Positions 33,795 through 42,347 of a DNA stretch of 64,000 nucleotides are shown here, piece after piece. The translations under genes and the position numbers were made by a program. The notes under the pieces were generated by a model. It saw only the letters and a list, made by a program, of their open reading frames with translations, ran no database searches and had not been told where the DNA came from. This DNA comes from Flavobacterium soli DSM 19725 (GTDB lineage Bacteria > Bacteroidota > Bacteroidia > Flavobacteriales > Flavobacteriaceae): the NCBI RefSeq assembly GCF_000422705.1, contig NZ_AUGO01000002.1, positions 310,001 through 374,000 of the forward strand. The letters run 5' to 3'. How positions within the stretch are numbered: position 1 is the stretch's first letter; each line of letters begins with the position of its first letter.

Positions 33795-34946
33795 TTAGAT
33801 GATTTTCCGAGGAATTGTTCTCGAAATCCGGGTCAATAGTTCATAATTCAGCTGGTTGCTAAAGTCACTAAAAGAGGCTATAGAAATGGAGATATCGTCT
33901 TGAGAACCTATCAAAACCACTTCATCACCTTTTTTAATATTTTCCAAATCACTCACATTTACCGTTATCATATTCATATTCACTGTTCCGATAACCATGC
34001 ATCGTTTTCCATTGATCAAAACGCGACCGTGATTACTTAACGATCGGCTATAGCCATGAGAATATCCTACTGGAATTATCGCAATTTTCATTTTTTCCGA
34101 AGCCATAAAGCTATTTCCATACCCGATAAATTCTCCTGGATTCACTTTTTTGATGTTCATTACTTCACTTTTCCAAGAAATAATCCGTTGCAAAGGATCT
34201 GTCTTCTTTTGTTTGTTACTGTTTAAATAATTCACATAAACCTCCGGACTCGACCATAATCCATATTGCATAATACCGATTCTAACCATATCCATTCGGG
34301 TTTTCGGAAACATCATGGCAGCGGCTGAACAAGCTGTATGCCTAATTTCGGGTTTTAATCCTTGACTTATAAAAAACTGATAACCTTCTTCATAACGAAC
34401 GATTTGCTTTAGGATTCGATAATGGTTGGCAACGCTCTCGGCTCCTGCAAAATGAGTGCAAAGTCCCTTGAAAGTTAGAAAGCTTTTTTCTTGAATTAAT
34501 TTCTTGGCTACAGCCGAAATCTCACTTTTAGTAAAACCCGTTCTGTTCATTCCAGTTTCGATTTCAATATGCAAAAGTGCTTTTTTCTTTAATTTTTTTG
34601 CCCATTTTAATGCTTTTTCCAACCGAATTTTATCGGATACATAGAAAGAAATCTCATTTGTGATAATCCATTCCAAATCTTCTTCGGCTAAATATCCCAT
34701 GATCATGATTTCTGCTTGATTTGCTACTTCTCTTTTTACTTCTTTTGCCTCATCGACATCAAACACAGAGAAATGATTGATGCCACAATGAACGGCACTT
34801 CTGGCAAATTCTGGAATTCCGTGTCCATAAGCATTGCCTTTTACAACAGATGAAAGGATTACTTTTTTTCCCAAGGTTTTTCTAAGAAATGAAATATTGT
34901 TTAGCAACGCTTCTTGATTTATTTCAATAGATGAGTTTTTATGCAT
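33795..34946 (-). CDS. alr: Alanine racemase
   Basis: A 383-residue PLP-dependent fold-type III racemase. The N-terminal barrel has LSSVVKGNAYGHG with the PLP lysine (K36), LHIEIETGMNRTGF and RVGIMQYGLW-like RIGIMQYGLW. The C-terminal beta domain has IIPVGYSHGYSRSLSNHG and IGTVNMNMITV. Bacteroidetes usually make their cell-wall D-Ala with an Alr domain fused to MurF (family knowledge), so this stand-alone copy is probably a second, catabolic or special-purpose racemase. It overlaps the M20 amidohydrolase gene by eight bases and is last in a three-gene operon with a sodium:solute symporter. The amino acid it acts on may not be alanine. Confidence 0.9.
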   Translation of the reverse strand: MHKNSSIEINQEALLNNISFLRKTLGKKVILSSVVKGNAYGHGIPEFARSAVHCGINHFSVFDVDEAKEVKREVANQAEIMIMGYLAEEDLEWIITNEISFYVSDKIRLEKALKWAKKLKKKALLHIEIETGMNRTGFTKSEISAVAKKLIQEKSFLTFKGLCTHFAGAESVANHYRILKQIVRYEEGYQFFISQGLKPEIRHTACSAAAMMFPKTRMDMVRIGIMQYGLWSSPEVYVNYLNSNKQKKTDPLQRIISWKSEVMNIKKVNPGEFIGYGNSFMASEKMKIAIIPVGYSHGYSRSLSNHGRVLINGKRCMVIGTVNMNMITVNVSDLENIKKGDEVVLIGSQDDISISIASFSDFSNQLNYELLTRISRTIPRKII

Positions 34947-36084
34947 GGTGTATATTTTTAATAATTTCTCTAAAAACAGCTACTCCAAAAGGAGTCAGCT
35001 CGTCTGGAAAATCATAGTCGGGATTGTGAAGCGAAGGTATTTTTTCGCCTGCTCCAAGTCCGAACATTGCTCCTGTAAAATGTTCTGTAAACAGCCCAAA
35101 ATCTTCGCCCCAACTAAAAGGAGTTTCTTTTTCAAGCAATTGAAATCCGTTATTTCTGGCCGATTTTCTAATAAAGTGAACGGCTTCGGGACTATTTTCA
35201 TTGGCTCGAAATTCTTGAATATATTCACATTCAAATTCAAGTTGTTCTCCACGAGCAATATTTTGGATAGTTTGCTCAAGTTTTTTTTCAATAAAACCAA
35301 TATTTTTATTGCTATTGCTACGAATCGTAAAATGAATCTCGCCAGCTCCAGCCGAAACACCGTATGCTTTTTTGCCCATATTGATATAAATTGGAGTAAT
35401 CAGGCAAAAGTTTTCTTGAGTAATATCAGGTTCGATAAAAGTGTTAAATTGTGTGATGATTTTGGCAATAGCATTTGAAGGATTGATACCATTTTGTGGC
35501 TCTCCAGCATGTGCGGTTTTTCCGTTCAACTTAATAATCAAACTTTTCACGGCACATGAAAAAGTATTTTCTTTGACTATAATTTGTCCTAAAGGAAAGC
35601 CTGGTAAATTATGCAAGGCAAATACATAATCAGGTTGTATAATTTCAAATAATGGATCGTTCAATATTTTTTTAGCACCTTCTCCGTCTTCTTCTGATGG
35701 TTGGAAAAGCAAATACACATCGCCATTTTCAGGTTTGTTTTCAGCTAAATAAACAGCCAAGCCACACAAAATAGCCATATGTCCGTCGTGTCCACATTTG
35801 TGTGAAACGCCATTAATTGTAGACCGATGATCGAAAGTGTTACTTTCTTCTATCGGCAATGCATCGAGTTCACAACGAAAAAGCGTGTTTTTTCCAGATT
35901 TTTTTCCGCGATAGATGGCTACAATTCCAGTAGTTCCAATAGAAGTAATGAGATCATCGGGTTTGTACTGTTGCAAAAAAGTTTCAATTCGTTCAGATGT
36001 TTTAAATTCTTTTCCCGACACTTCAGGATGCTGATGCAAGTCACGTCGAACCTCTTGCAGTATTTTTTTTATATCATTTTTCAT
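34939..36084 (-). CDS. M20-family amidohydrolase (N-acyl-amino-acid / peptide type)
   Basis: A 381-residue metallohydrolase of the M20D group (hippurate hydrolase, IAA-amino-acid hydrolase, aminoacylase relatives). It has DLHQHPEVSGKEFKT at the N-terminus and metal-binding CGHDGHM (Cys 97, His 99, His 102). It continues with LLFQPSEEDGEGAKKIL, ALHNLPGFPLG, a dimerisation domain and the late SLHNPDYDFPDE. There is no signal peptide, so it is cytoplasmic. It overlaps both neighbours (symporter by four bases, racemase by eight), which fixes the operon. By inference the symporter imports an N-acyl or amide-linked substrate, this enzyme frees an amino acid, and the racemase interconverts its isomers. 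Confidence 0.9.
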   Translation of the reverse strand: MKNDIKKILQEVRRDLHQHPEVSGKEFKTSERIETFLQQYKPDDLITSIGTTGIVAIYRGKKSGKNTLFRCELDALPIEESNTFDHRSTINGVSHKCGHDGHMAILCGLAVYLAENKPENGDVYLLFQPSEEDGEGAKKILNDPLFEIIQPDYVFALHNLPGFPLGQIIVKENTFSCAVKSLIIKLNGKTAHAGEPQNGINPSNAIAKIITQFNTFIEPDITQENFCLITPIYINMGKKAYGVSAGAGEIHFTIRSNSNKNIGFIEKKLEQTIQNIARGEQLEFECEYIQEFRANENSPEAVHFIRKSARNNGFQLLEKETPFSWGEDFGLFTEHFTGAMFGLGAGEKIPSLHNPDYDFPDELTPFGVAVFREIIKNIHHA

Positions 36085-37553
36085 AAAGAAGCTGTTTGGG
36101 TTGTTGCTAGAGGCTTGTTTTTAGAGAATATCGAAATGATAACAAATACGATCAGCGAAAGCGTCAAACCATAAATATTTTCGTCTAATTTTTCAGGAAG
36201 ATTGTAACCAAAAGGCATTTTTTTTTCGCTCATAATCAAGCTGATGGTTGTTCCTCCACCAATTATCATACTCCAAAATGCCGCAGTCGCATTACTTTTT
36301 TTCCAAAATAAAGCACCTAAAACGGGAACAAATAATCCTGAAACCATAAAAGCATAGGAGTACAGCATAAGTTCTAGAACATTTTGCATTTGCGAAGCCA
36401 GAAGAATTGCAAAACCCCCAACCAGTAAAGTGATAACTTGCGAAAGCCAAAGCATGTGCTTATCGCTTATTTCTTTTTTGCGGAAGGCAATAATTATATC
36501 GGTAACAATATTTCCAGAAGCCGCCATCAGGCAACTATCGGCGGTTGAAAGAACTGCCGAAAAATAGGAAGCAAGCATTAATCCCATAAGACCAACTGGT
36601 AGAACGGTACTCAATAATATCGGAAGCCCCATTTCGCTGTCCATTGAATTCACATCTGTTATTCCTGCAAAAAGGCCCTGCATTGCGGCAACTTTTGCAA
36701 ACATTCCCAGAATTACCCCCATAAAAGCCATTATCGGCCACTCAAAAAAACCAGCAATAAACCAAGCTTTCTTGGCTTCTTTTTCGCTCTTACTGGCATA
36801 AATTCGTTGGTATAAAGTCATACCCACGAACCAAATCGGTATTATTGTAACAGCCCAATTTAGAAGTTGATAGCCGTCAATATTGGTTAGTGAAAGATGT
36901 GATTCGGGCAGTGTTGCTACAATCCCACCATATCCTCCAATAGCAGTATAGGCTACTGGAATTCCGATAAAAATCAAACCAATTAGCAAAATTGCCCATT
37001 GAATGGTATCCGTATATATCACAGCTTTTAATCCGCCAATGGAAGTATAAAGTACGGCAATACATCCCATAATGATCAATGCCAGTTGCAAATCGAGTCC
37101 TTCAACTGTAGCAGAAGCAAGTTTGGCTCCTGCTAAAACCTGTGAACTTGTAAAGCCGATATATCCAATTGCCGAAATAATTCCAGCCATCAAGGCTACT
37201 TTTGTACTATAAAAATGCCCAAATATTTGCGGAAAAGTAAAGAATTTCTTTTCAAAGCCAAGCTTGCTGATTTTAGGGATCAGGAATACCGCACTTAGCC
37301 ATGCACCTAATAATCCTGTAAAGAGCATCCATGAACCCGAAAGTCCCATTGTAAAACCTAAGCCACCCAAGCCGATCGAAAAACCGCCTCCAACATCTGT
37401 GGCAACAACCGAAAGTCCAATGTGCCATTTACTCATGTTTCGTCCACTAACATAAAAATCTTCTGAGTTTTTATTTTTCTTAAAAAAATAGAGGCCAACA
37501 CCAAGCATAGCTATCATGTAGACAATGAATATTAGGAGGTCTAATACATGCAT
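36081..37553 (-). CDS. Sodium:solute symporter (SSS family)
   Basis: A 490-residue inner-membrane transporter with about 13 hydrophobic helices. Characteristic stretches are FYVSGRNMSKWHIGLSVVAT, DVGGGFSIGLGGLGF, YTSIGGLKAVIYTDTIQW (a family hallmark) and SYFSAVLSTADSCLMAASGN near the sodium site. It is the first gene of a symporter / M20 amidohydrolase / alanine racemase operon. The solute is unknown; the neighbours favour a modified amino acid or peptide-like compound. The start ATG at 37553 follows a 394-base intergenic region that probably carries its promoter. Confidence 0.9.
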   Translation of the reverse strand: MHVLDLLIFIVYMIAMLGVGLYFFKKNKNSEDFYVSGRNMSKWHIGLSVVATDVGGGFSIGLGGLGFTMGLSGSWMLFTGLLGAWLSAVFLIPKISKLGFEKKFFTFPQIFGHFYSTKVALMAGIISAIGYIGFTSSQVLAGAKLASATVEGLDLQLALIIMGCIAVLYTSIGGLKAVIYTDTIQWAILLIGLIFIGIPVAYTAIGGYGGIVATLPESHLSLTNIDGYQLLNWAVTIIPIWFVGMTLYQRIYASKSEKEAKKAWFIAGFFEWPIMAFMGVILGMFAKVAAMQGLFAGITDVNSMDSEMGLPILLSTVLPVGLMGLMLASYFSAVLSTADSCLMAASGNIVTDIIIAFRKKEISDKHMLWLSQVITLLVGGFAILLASQMQNVLELMLYSYAFMVSGLFVPVLGALFWKKSNATAAFWSMIIGGGTTISLIMSEKKMPFGYNLPEKLDENIYGLTLSLIVFVIISIFSKNKPLATTQTASL

Positions 37554-37947
37554 GTTTTAAAGTATTTAAAGTTTATTTGCCCTAAATCGAATTTATAAAA
37601 AGGGCTCGAAGCAATAATTTTTATTGCAAATTGATTGATGGTTTGACAGGAGTTTTTATGAAAAAGAAAAACTCCCAGTTCGGAATAGGTTCTTGTCAAA
37701 AAGAACCAAGAAATTCAAATATAGGAAAATTTGAAGGAAAAGGGTGATTTTTGAACTTCAACTTTTGTTAAAAAAATGTTTTTTTGAAGTTTTATCTACA
37801 AAGCATTTACAAATTTATGCTGTTGGAAAATTAATTTAAAATTAAAGTTGATTTACTTCTTTGTCATTTTTTTGGTAGTTTTTTTATTTACAATTCTAAC
37901 CTTTTTAGAGGTATTTGTGTTACTTTTGAGAATAAATTCAGTAAGCA
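37554..37947. other. Intergenic region between the symporter operon and purine nucleoside phosphorylase
   Basis: No gene is seen. Two small hairpins occur: GGAGTTTTT/AAAAACTCC (37649-37675) and GGTTCTT/AAGAACC (37688-37707). TACTTTTG at 37921-37928 fits the -7 consensus and is 20 bases before the phosphorylase start. The region must carry divergent promoters. Confidence 0.6.
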
Positions 37948-38763
37948 ATGATGTGGGAAAAAGTACAGAAAACCGTAAATTATATTAAGGAGAAAACCAA
38001 TTTTACACCCGAATATGGTGTGATTCTGGGATCAGGATTAGGAAGTTTTACGGATGATATCAAGGTAGAATTTACGTTGCCTTATAATGAAATTCCAAAT
38101 TTTCCAGTATCAACGGTTGAAGGGCATAAAGGTGCTTTGGTTTTTGGAACAATTGGCGATAAAAAAGTGGTAGCCATGCAAGGACGCTTTCATTTTTATG
38201 AAGGTTATGATATGAAAGAAGTTACATTTCCGGTTCGCGTCATGAAATATATTGGAGTTAAAAAACTCATTGTTTCCAACGCTTCGGGTGGTGTAAATCC
38301 GAATTATAAAGTAGGGTCAATCGTGATTTTGAAAGACCACATCAATATGATGCCCGAACATCCTTTGAGAGGAAAAAATGATGAACGTTTTGGACCACGT
38401 TTTGTGAATATGAGCGAACCGTTTTCGAAAAAGATGATACTCAAGGCAAAAGAAATCGCCAAAGATTTGAATATTCAAGTGCAAGACGGAATTTATCTGG
38501 GCTTGCAAGGTCCAACGTTTGAAACCTTGGCAGAATATAAAATGGTAAAAATTCTTGGTGCTGATTGTGTCGGAATGTCAACTGTTCCAGAAGTAATTGT
38601 GGCACGACACATGGATTTGGAAACTTTCGGGATTTCGGTTATTACCGATATGGGAAATGAAGAAAGTATCGAAACGATTACTCACGCGGAAGTTCTAGAA
38701 GCTGCTCGAAATGCAGAACCGCATGTTCGGAATTTAATTAAAGAATTGATTTTGCAGTATTAG
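37948..38763 (+). CDS. Purine nucleoside phosphorylase (trimeric type)
   Basis: A 271-residue enzyme splitting inosine or guanosine with phosphate. Motifs: VILGSGLGSF (phosphate loop), VEGHKGALVFG, MQGRFHFYEGY, VSNASGGVNPNYKVG and GLQGPTFETLAEY, followed by GADCVGMSTVPEVIVARHM and ITDMGNE. Length and motifs fit PNP of the PunA/PNPI (trimeric) group. Two Met codons stand at the start (MMWEK); either may be used. It is alone on its strand and is preceded by a -7-like box at 37921. Confidence 0.93.
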   Translation: MMWEKVQKTVNYIKEKTNFTPEYGVILGSGLGSFTDDIKVEFTLPYNEIPNFPVSTVEGHKGALVFGTIGDKKVVAMQGRFHFYEGYDMKEVTFPVRVMKYIGVKKLIVSNASGGVNPNYKVGSIVILKDHINMMPEHPLRGKNDERFGPRFVNMSEPFSKKMILKAKEIAKDLNIQVQDGIYLGLQGPTFETLAEYKMVKILGADCVGMSTVPEVIVARHMDLETFGISVITDMGNEESIETITHAEVLEAARNAEPHVRNLIKELILQY

Positions 38764-38768
38764 ATTTT

Positions 38769-38826
38769 AAACCATTAAGAAATTAAATTTCATTAAGTCT
38801 TAATTTGCTTAATTTCTTAATGGTTT
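38769..38826. repeat. Long 17-bp perfect hairpin after the phosphorylase gene
   Basis: AAACCATTAAGAAATTA (38769-38785) and TAATTTCTTAATGGTTT (38810-38826) are perfect inverted repeats with a 24-base loop. There is no T-run on either side. It probably marks the 3' end of the phosphorylase transcript. Confidence 0.6.
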
Positions 38827-38861
38827 GAAAAAAGTATAAAGAGGAAAAATAGATTTACTTA

Positions 38862-38930
38862 TAGCCCTGATTGGAGCAAATATCCTTTTGTTCTGGGGTT
38901 CAGAACAAAAGATATTGTGGAAAGCAGGAA
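38862..38930. repeat. Interspersed hairpin repeat, copy 1 (TAGCCCTGA ... GGAAAGCAGGAA)
   Basis: It begins TAGCCCTGATTGGAGC, has a long stem (ATATCCTTTTGTTCTG / CAGAACAAAAGATAT with one bulged base) and ends GTGGAAAGCAGGAA. A second, diverged copy stands at 42174. It lies in the gap between two convergent genes, just beyond the end of gap. I recall similar elements being frequent in flavobacterial genomes. Confidence 0.65.
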
Positions 38931-38964
38931 TATGGATTCCAAACACAAACCAAGCGATTCGCTC

Positions 38965-39963
38965 CTACTTTTTAATAAGCTGAATCAAATCGATTATTCT
39001 CGAAGAATACCCAATTTCATTGTCATACCAGCCTACTACTTTCACCATCTTGTCGATAACGGATGTCAATTGAGCATCGAAAAGACAAGAATTTCTATTC
39101 CCAATAATATCTACCGAAACAATCGGGTCTTCGGTGTAAGCCAAAATGCCTTTCAGTTCATTTTCGGCAGCTTCCTTGAATCTTGCATTGATTTCTTCGA
39201 TGGTCACTTCTCTTTTTACATAACACGTTATATCCGTCAAAGAGCCGTCTGGAACGGGAACACGGATGCCGCTTCCTCCAATTTTACCCTCAAATTCAGG
39301 GAAAATTTTGGTTAAGGCTTTTGCAGCACCGGTTGTAGTTGGAACAATAGATTGGCTTGCTCCACGAGCTCTTCTTAAATCTTTATGAGGTTGATCGTGC
39401 AGACTTTGATCGGTTGTAAAAGAATGAACTGTAGTGATATAGGCCTGCTCTATTCCGCAAAGTTCGCTGATGACCTTGATCATTGGTGCGGCATTGTTGG
39501 TGGTGCAACTTGCGTTTGAAACAATTTTTTCCGAACCATCCAAGATGTGTTCGTTTACACCTAAAACAATGGTTTTAATACTGTCAACTTCTGCAGGAGC
39601 CGATAAGATTACCTTTTTGGCTCCAGCCAAAATATGGGCATTGATTTCGTCAAAGGTTTTGTATTTTCCGGTAGATTCTACTACGATATCTACGTTTGCA
39701 GTTTCCCAGTTGAGGTTGGAAATATTTTTTTCGTGGAAAAATAAATAAGGTTTTCCATCAAGAATGATATTATTTTCGTCAAACGAACATTCATAAGGCA
39801 AAACCCCGTGAATACTGTCATATTTTATCAAATGCGACATCGTTCTGTTATCGGCAATATCGTTGATGGCAACGACTTCAATAGTAGGATGATTCAGCAA
39901 AAGACGGAACAAATTTCGTCCGATTCTTCCAAAACCATTAATGGCGATTCTTGTTTTAGTCAT
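38965..39963 (-). CDS. gap: Glyceraldehyde-3-phosphate dehydrogenase
   Basis: A 332-residue glycolytic enzyme converting glyceraldehyde 3-phosphate to 1,3-bisphosphoglycerate with NAD. It has the N-terminal Rossmann INGFGRIGRNLFRL, the catalytic SNASCTTNNAAP (Cys 153), HSFTTDQ with the catalytic His (about 180), RRARGASQSIVPTTTGAAK, PVPDGSLTDI and the closing WYDNEIGYSSR. Length is standard. A repeat of TAAAATC units separates it from lipA, which lies upstream-facing on the same strand. Flavobacteria often carry two gap genes; which one this is cannot be told. Confidence 0.95.
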   Translation of the reverse strand: MTKTRIAINGFGRIGRNLFRLLLNHPTIEVVAINDIADNRTMSHLIKYDSIHGVLPYECSFDENNIILDGKPYLFFHEKNISNLNWETANVDIVVESTGKYKTFDEINAHILAGAKKVILSAPAEVDSIKTIVLGVNEHILDGSEKIVSNASCTTNNAAPMIKVISELCGIEQAYITTVHSFTTDQSLHDQPHKDLRRARGASQSIVPTTTGAAKALTKIFPEFEGKIGGSGIRVPVPDGSLTDITCYVKREVTIEEINARFKEAAENELKGILAYTEDPIVSVDIIGNRNSCLFDAQLTSVIDKMVKVVGWYDNEIGYSSRIIDLIQLIKK

Positions 39964-39982
39964 TTATTTGGCAACAGTTTTT

Positions 39983-40014
39983 AAATCTAAAATCTAAAAT
40001 CTGCAATCTAAAAT
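39983..40014. repeat. Short heptamer repeat (AATCTAA type) between gap and lipA
   Basis: Four near-copies of AAATCTAA (AAATCTAAAATCTAAAATCT, then GCAATCTAAAAT) fill the gap between the gap start and the lipA stop. Similar TTTAGATT tracts lie before lipA (about 40927-40960). They are low-complexity intergenic DNA typical of the group. Confidence 0.6.
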
Positions 40015-40017
40015 TAA

Positions 40018-40890
40018 TTAAAGAATATGTTTCTGAGCTTTATAAGAAGATCTTACCAAAGCACCACTTTCAACGTGGCGGAATCCTAATTCCAAACCAA
40101 TTTTTTCATATTTAGCAAACTGATCTGGCGTGATATATTCTTTTACCGGAAGGTGTTTTTTACTCGGTTGCAAGTATTGGCCAATCGTTACCACATCTAC
40201 ATTTGCATCACGCAAATCGTGCAACGTCTGAATTACTTCTTCTTCGGTTTCCCCTAAACCAAGCATAATTCCTGATTTGGTTCTGTTCACTCCTTTTTCT
40301 TTTAAGTAGCGTAAAACTTCCAAACTCTTGTCGTATTTCGCTTGGATTCTCACTTCACGTGTCAAACGACGAACAGTTTCCATATTGTGTGAAACTACCT
40401 CTGGGTTAGCTTCTACAATTCGGTCTAAATTTCTTGTATTTCCTTGAAAATCGGGGATTAAGGTTTCCAAAGTTGTATTAGGATTCATTCTTCTGATGGC
40501 ACGAACGGTTTCTAACCAAATGATAGAACCCATGTCTTTCAAATCGTCACGATCAACACTTGTTACCACCGCGTGCTTGATGTTCATGATCTTAATGGAA
40601 CGTGCTACTTTTTCTGGCTCATCCCAATCCACTGTTTCAGGTCTTCCCGTTTTTACACCACAAAAACCACACGAACGCGTACAAACATTACCCAAAATCA
40701 TAAACGTAGCCGTTCCTTCACCCCAGCATTCACCCATATTTGGGCAACTTCCTGAAGTACAGATGGTGTTGAGCTTATATTTGTCTACCAAACCACGAAG
40801 CTCGGTATATTTTTGTCCGATTGGTAATTTAACCTTCAACCATTTTGGCTTTCCGGTTGGCAATACATTCGATTCTAAAACAGTTTCCAT
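40018..40890 (-). CDS. lipA: Lipoyl synthase
   Basis: A 290-residue radical-SAM enzyme inserting sulfur into protein-bound octanoyl groups to make lipoyl cofactor. The auxiliary cluster cysteines are C44-x4-C49-x5-C55 ([12 protein letters not shown]) and the radical-SAM set is C70-x3-C74-x2-C77 (CTRSCGFC). Also seen: [38 protein letters not shown] and [13 protein letters not shown]. The start METVLESNV (ATG 40890) is preferred over the upstream in-frame Met at 40905. The family serine near the C-terminus is present in [11 protein letters not shown]. Confidence 0.96.
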   Translation of the reverse strand: METVLESNVLPTGKPKWLKVKLPIGQKYTELRGLVDKYKLNTICTSGSCPNMGECWGEGTATFMILGNVCTRSCGFCGVKTGRPETVDWDEPEKVARSIKIMNIKHAVVTSVDRDDLKDMGSIIWLETVRAIRRMNPNTTLETLIPDFQGNTRNLDRIVEANPEVVSHNMETVRRLTREVRIQAKYDKSLEVLRYLKEKGVNRTKSGIMLGLGETEEEVIQTLHDLRDANVDVVTIGQYLQPSKKHLPVKEYITPDQFAKYEKIGLELGFRHVESGALVRSSYKAQKHIL

Positions 40891-41014
40891 AATCAAAATT
40901 TTCAAGGCACAAAGATAAGGAATAATGATTTTAGATTGTTGATTTCTGATTTTAGATTTTGGGGTGGGAGGTTTAAAGTTTTCTTAATGTTTTTAGGGAT
41001 TAATTTTCCATTAT

Positions 41015-41053
41015 AAAAAAACCGCCAAAGAAATAATTCCTTCAGCGGTTTTT
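41015..41053 (-). terminator. Intrinsic terminator after the TonB-like gene
   Basis: On the minus strand AAAAACCGC pairs with GCGGTTTTTT around the loop (41045-41053 with 41016-41025), followed by a T-run. It lies 22 bases past the stop of the TonB-like gene at 41075. Confidence 0.8.
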
Positions 41054-41074
41054 CAGTTTAGGTCAATGTTTTTA

Positions 41075-41917
41075 CTACCTCATTTGAACATTTATTGGAA
41101 GATTATAGGCAGTTCTCACCGGTTTTCCACCAATCATTCCTGGGTCCCATTTTATTTTCAAGGATTTTAAAACGCGAATGGCTTCTTTATCCAAACCATA
41201 ACCTGGGTTTCTAGGAACTCTGATGTCGGTCATGGTACCGTCTTTTTCGATTACGAAAGAAACGTACACTTTTATTGTTCTTTCATTATCCATTTCTGGA
41301 GTTCTGAAATTCTTGGCAACATATTTATAGAAGTTTTCAATTCCACCTGGATAGGCTGGCATTTTGTCAAGATTAGCGGTTACATAAGGGCCTTTTGGGG
41401 CTTCTCCTTCGCCACCGCCACCTGTAGTTCCTGTTGATGTTCCAGAAATTCCGTTACCACTTTCTCCAGTACTAGGTGTTGTTCCAGTTCCTTCTGGAGA
41501 GCCTTCACTTGGATTTGTTTTGGCTTCTTCATTTGTGGCGATATCGGTTTTGGCATTTTCTTTTTCTGTAACTACTGGTTTGTCAAGGTTTTCTTTTGTG
41601 ATTTCCTTTTTAGGCTCTTCTTTTTTTGCTGGAGGTAAAGCGTCTGTTTTTTCAGGTTCATTTTTGGGCGGAAAAACTAAATCTGAAATAATTAACGGCG
41701 TTACTAGCGGTCCGGAATCAGTAATTTGTTTTTCGCCAAAAGCGTTAAAGATCATCGGAATTGTAAAGAGCAAAATGAAGAGTGTACTTGCTATTAACAA
41801 AGCCTTTACGGTTGTTTTTGGATTCTCTTGACGCAATTGATATGCGCCATATTCTTTGTTTTTGCCTTCAAAAACAAGGTCAATCCATCGGGTTTCGAAA
41901 ATACTTACATTAGACAT
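41075..41917 (-). CDS. TonB-family energy transducer
   Basis: A 280-residue inner-membrane protein. The N-terminal cytoplasmic stretch (RWIDLVFEGKNKEYGAYQLR) is typical of Bacteroidetes TonB proteins. One helix (about residues 38-58, ALLIASTLFILLFTIPMIFN) is followed by a periplasmic linker rich in K, E, P, T, S and G (about 75-190) and a TonB C-terminal domain (about 195-280) with YPGGIENFYKYVAKNFRTPE, VSFVIEKDGTMTDIRVPR and KWDPGMIGGKPVRTAYNLPI. It passes proton-motive energy to outer-membrane receptors such as those at 1 and 13180. No exbB/exbD genes are next to it. A terminator follows. Confidence 0.93.
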   Translation of the reverse strand: MSNVSIFETRWIDLVFEGKNKEYGAYQLRQENPKTTVKALLIASTLFILLFTIPMIFNAFGEKQITDSGPLVTPLIISDLVFPPKNEPEKTDALPPAKKEEPKKEITKENLDKPVVTEKENAKTDIATNEEAKTNPSEGSPEGTGTTPSTGESGNGISGTSTGTTGGGGEGEAPKGPYVTANLDKMPAYPGGIENFYKYVAKNFRTPEMDNERTIKVYVSFVIEKDGTMTDIRVPRNPGYGLDKEAIRVLKSLKIKWDPGMIGGKPVRTAYNLPINVQMR

Positions 41918-42173
41918 AATTTATGATTTTTGTTAAGGTTAAGTATTACTGATGCATAGGCGAAGTATTATTTATGGCTATTGTTTTTTTAATCTCGTTC
42001 TGGTATTTTTTGTTCTGAAGTGTCTTCTTTTTTATTAACGCAAGTATTAAGAAAAATAGTATGATATTGCCAATAATTTTATAAATTTTTTTTGAATAAG
42101 AAAGAAAGAGTGGGGTTAGGAGATGGAAGTTTAGAGTTTGAACTCAAGGTTTGGCCGATTATGATTGGCTTTT

Positions 42174-42248
42174 TAGCCCTGACTAGAGGGAAAATCCTTT
42201 TATTTTTTTTCTTTAAAAAAATAAAAGATTTGGAAGGAAAGGCAGGAA
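42174..42248. repeat. Interspersed hairpin repeat, copy 2
   Basis: It starts TAGCCCTGACTAGAGG, has an A/T stem (AATCCTTTTATTTTTTT and AAAAAAATAAAAGATT) and ends GGAAGGAAAGGCAGGAA. The ends match copy 1 at 38862-38930; the stem has diverged but still pairs. Like copy 1 it lies beyond the 3' end of a minus-strand gene. Confidence 0.6.
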
Positions 42249-42304
42249 AATGGTTTTATTTTTGCCCGAGCGTTTCGCTCCTAAAAATAGGGAGGCAATT
42301 TATA

Positions 42305-42331
42305 CCTACAAGGTTTTTAAAACCTTGCAGG
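42305..42331. repeat. Near-palindrome CCTACAAGG...CCTTGCAGG
   Basis: The arms CCTACAAGGTTTTT and AAAACCTTGCAGG pair with one mismatch. It stands 17 bases past the sigma gene stop and may end its transcript. I recall such CCTGCAAGGTTTT elements dispersed in Bacteroidetes. Confidence 0.55.
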
Positions 42332-42347
42332 ATTGCTACTCAAAATA

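Larger units (their letters stand above)
41918..42347. other. Intergenic region with repeat elements between tonB and the sigma factor gene
   Basis: No gene is visible; a 90-codon plus-strand frame here has no family likeness and runs across repeats. The region holds the second copy of the interspersed hairpin (42174-42248) and a 27-base near-palindrome (42305-42331). It should also carry the tonB promoter. Confidence 0.6.
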
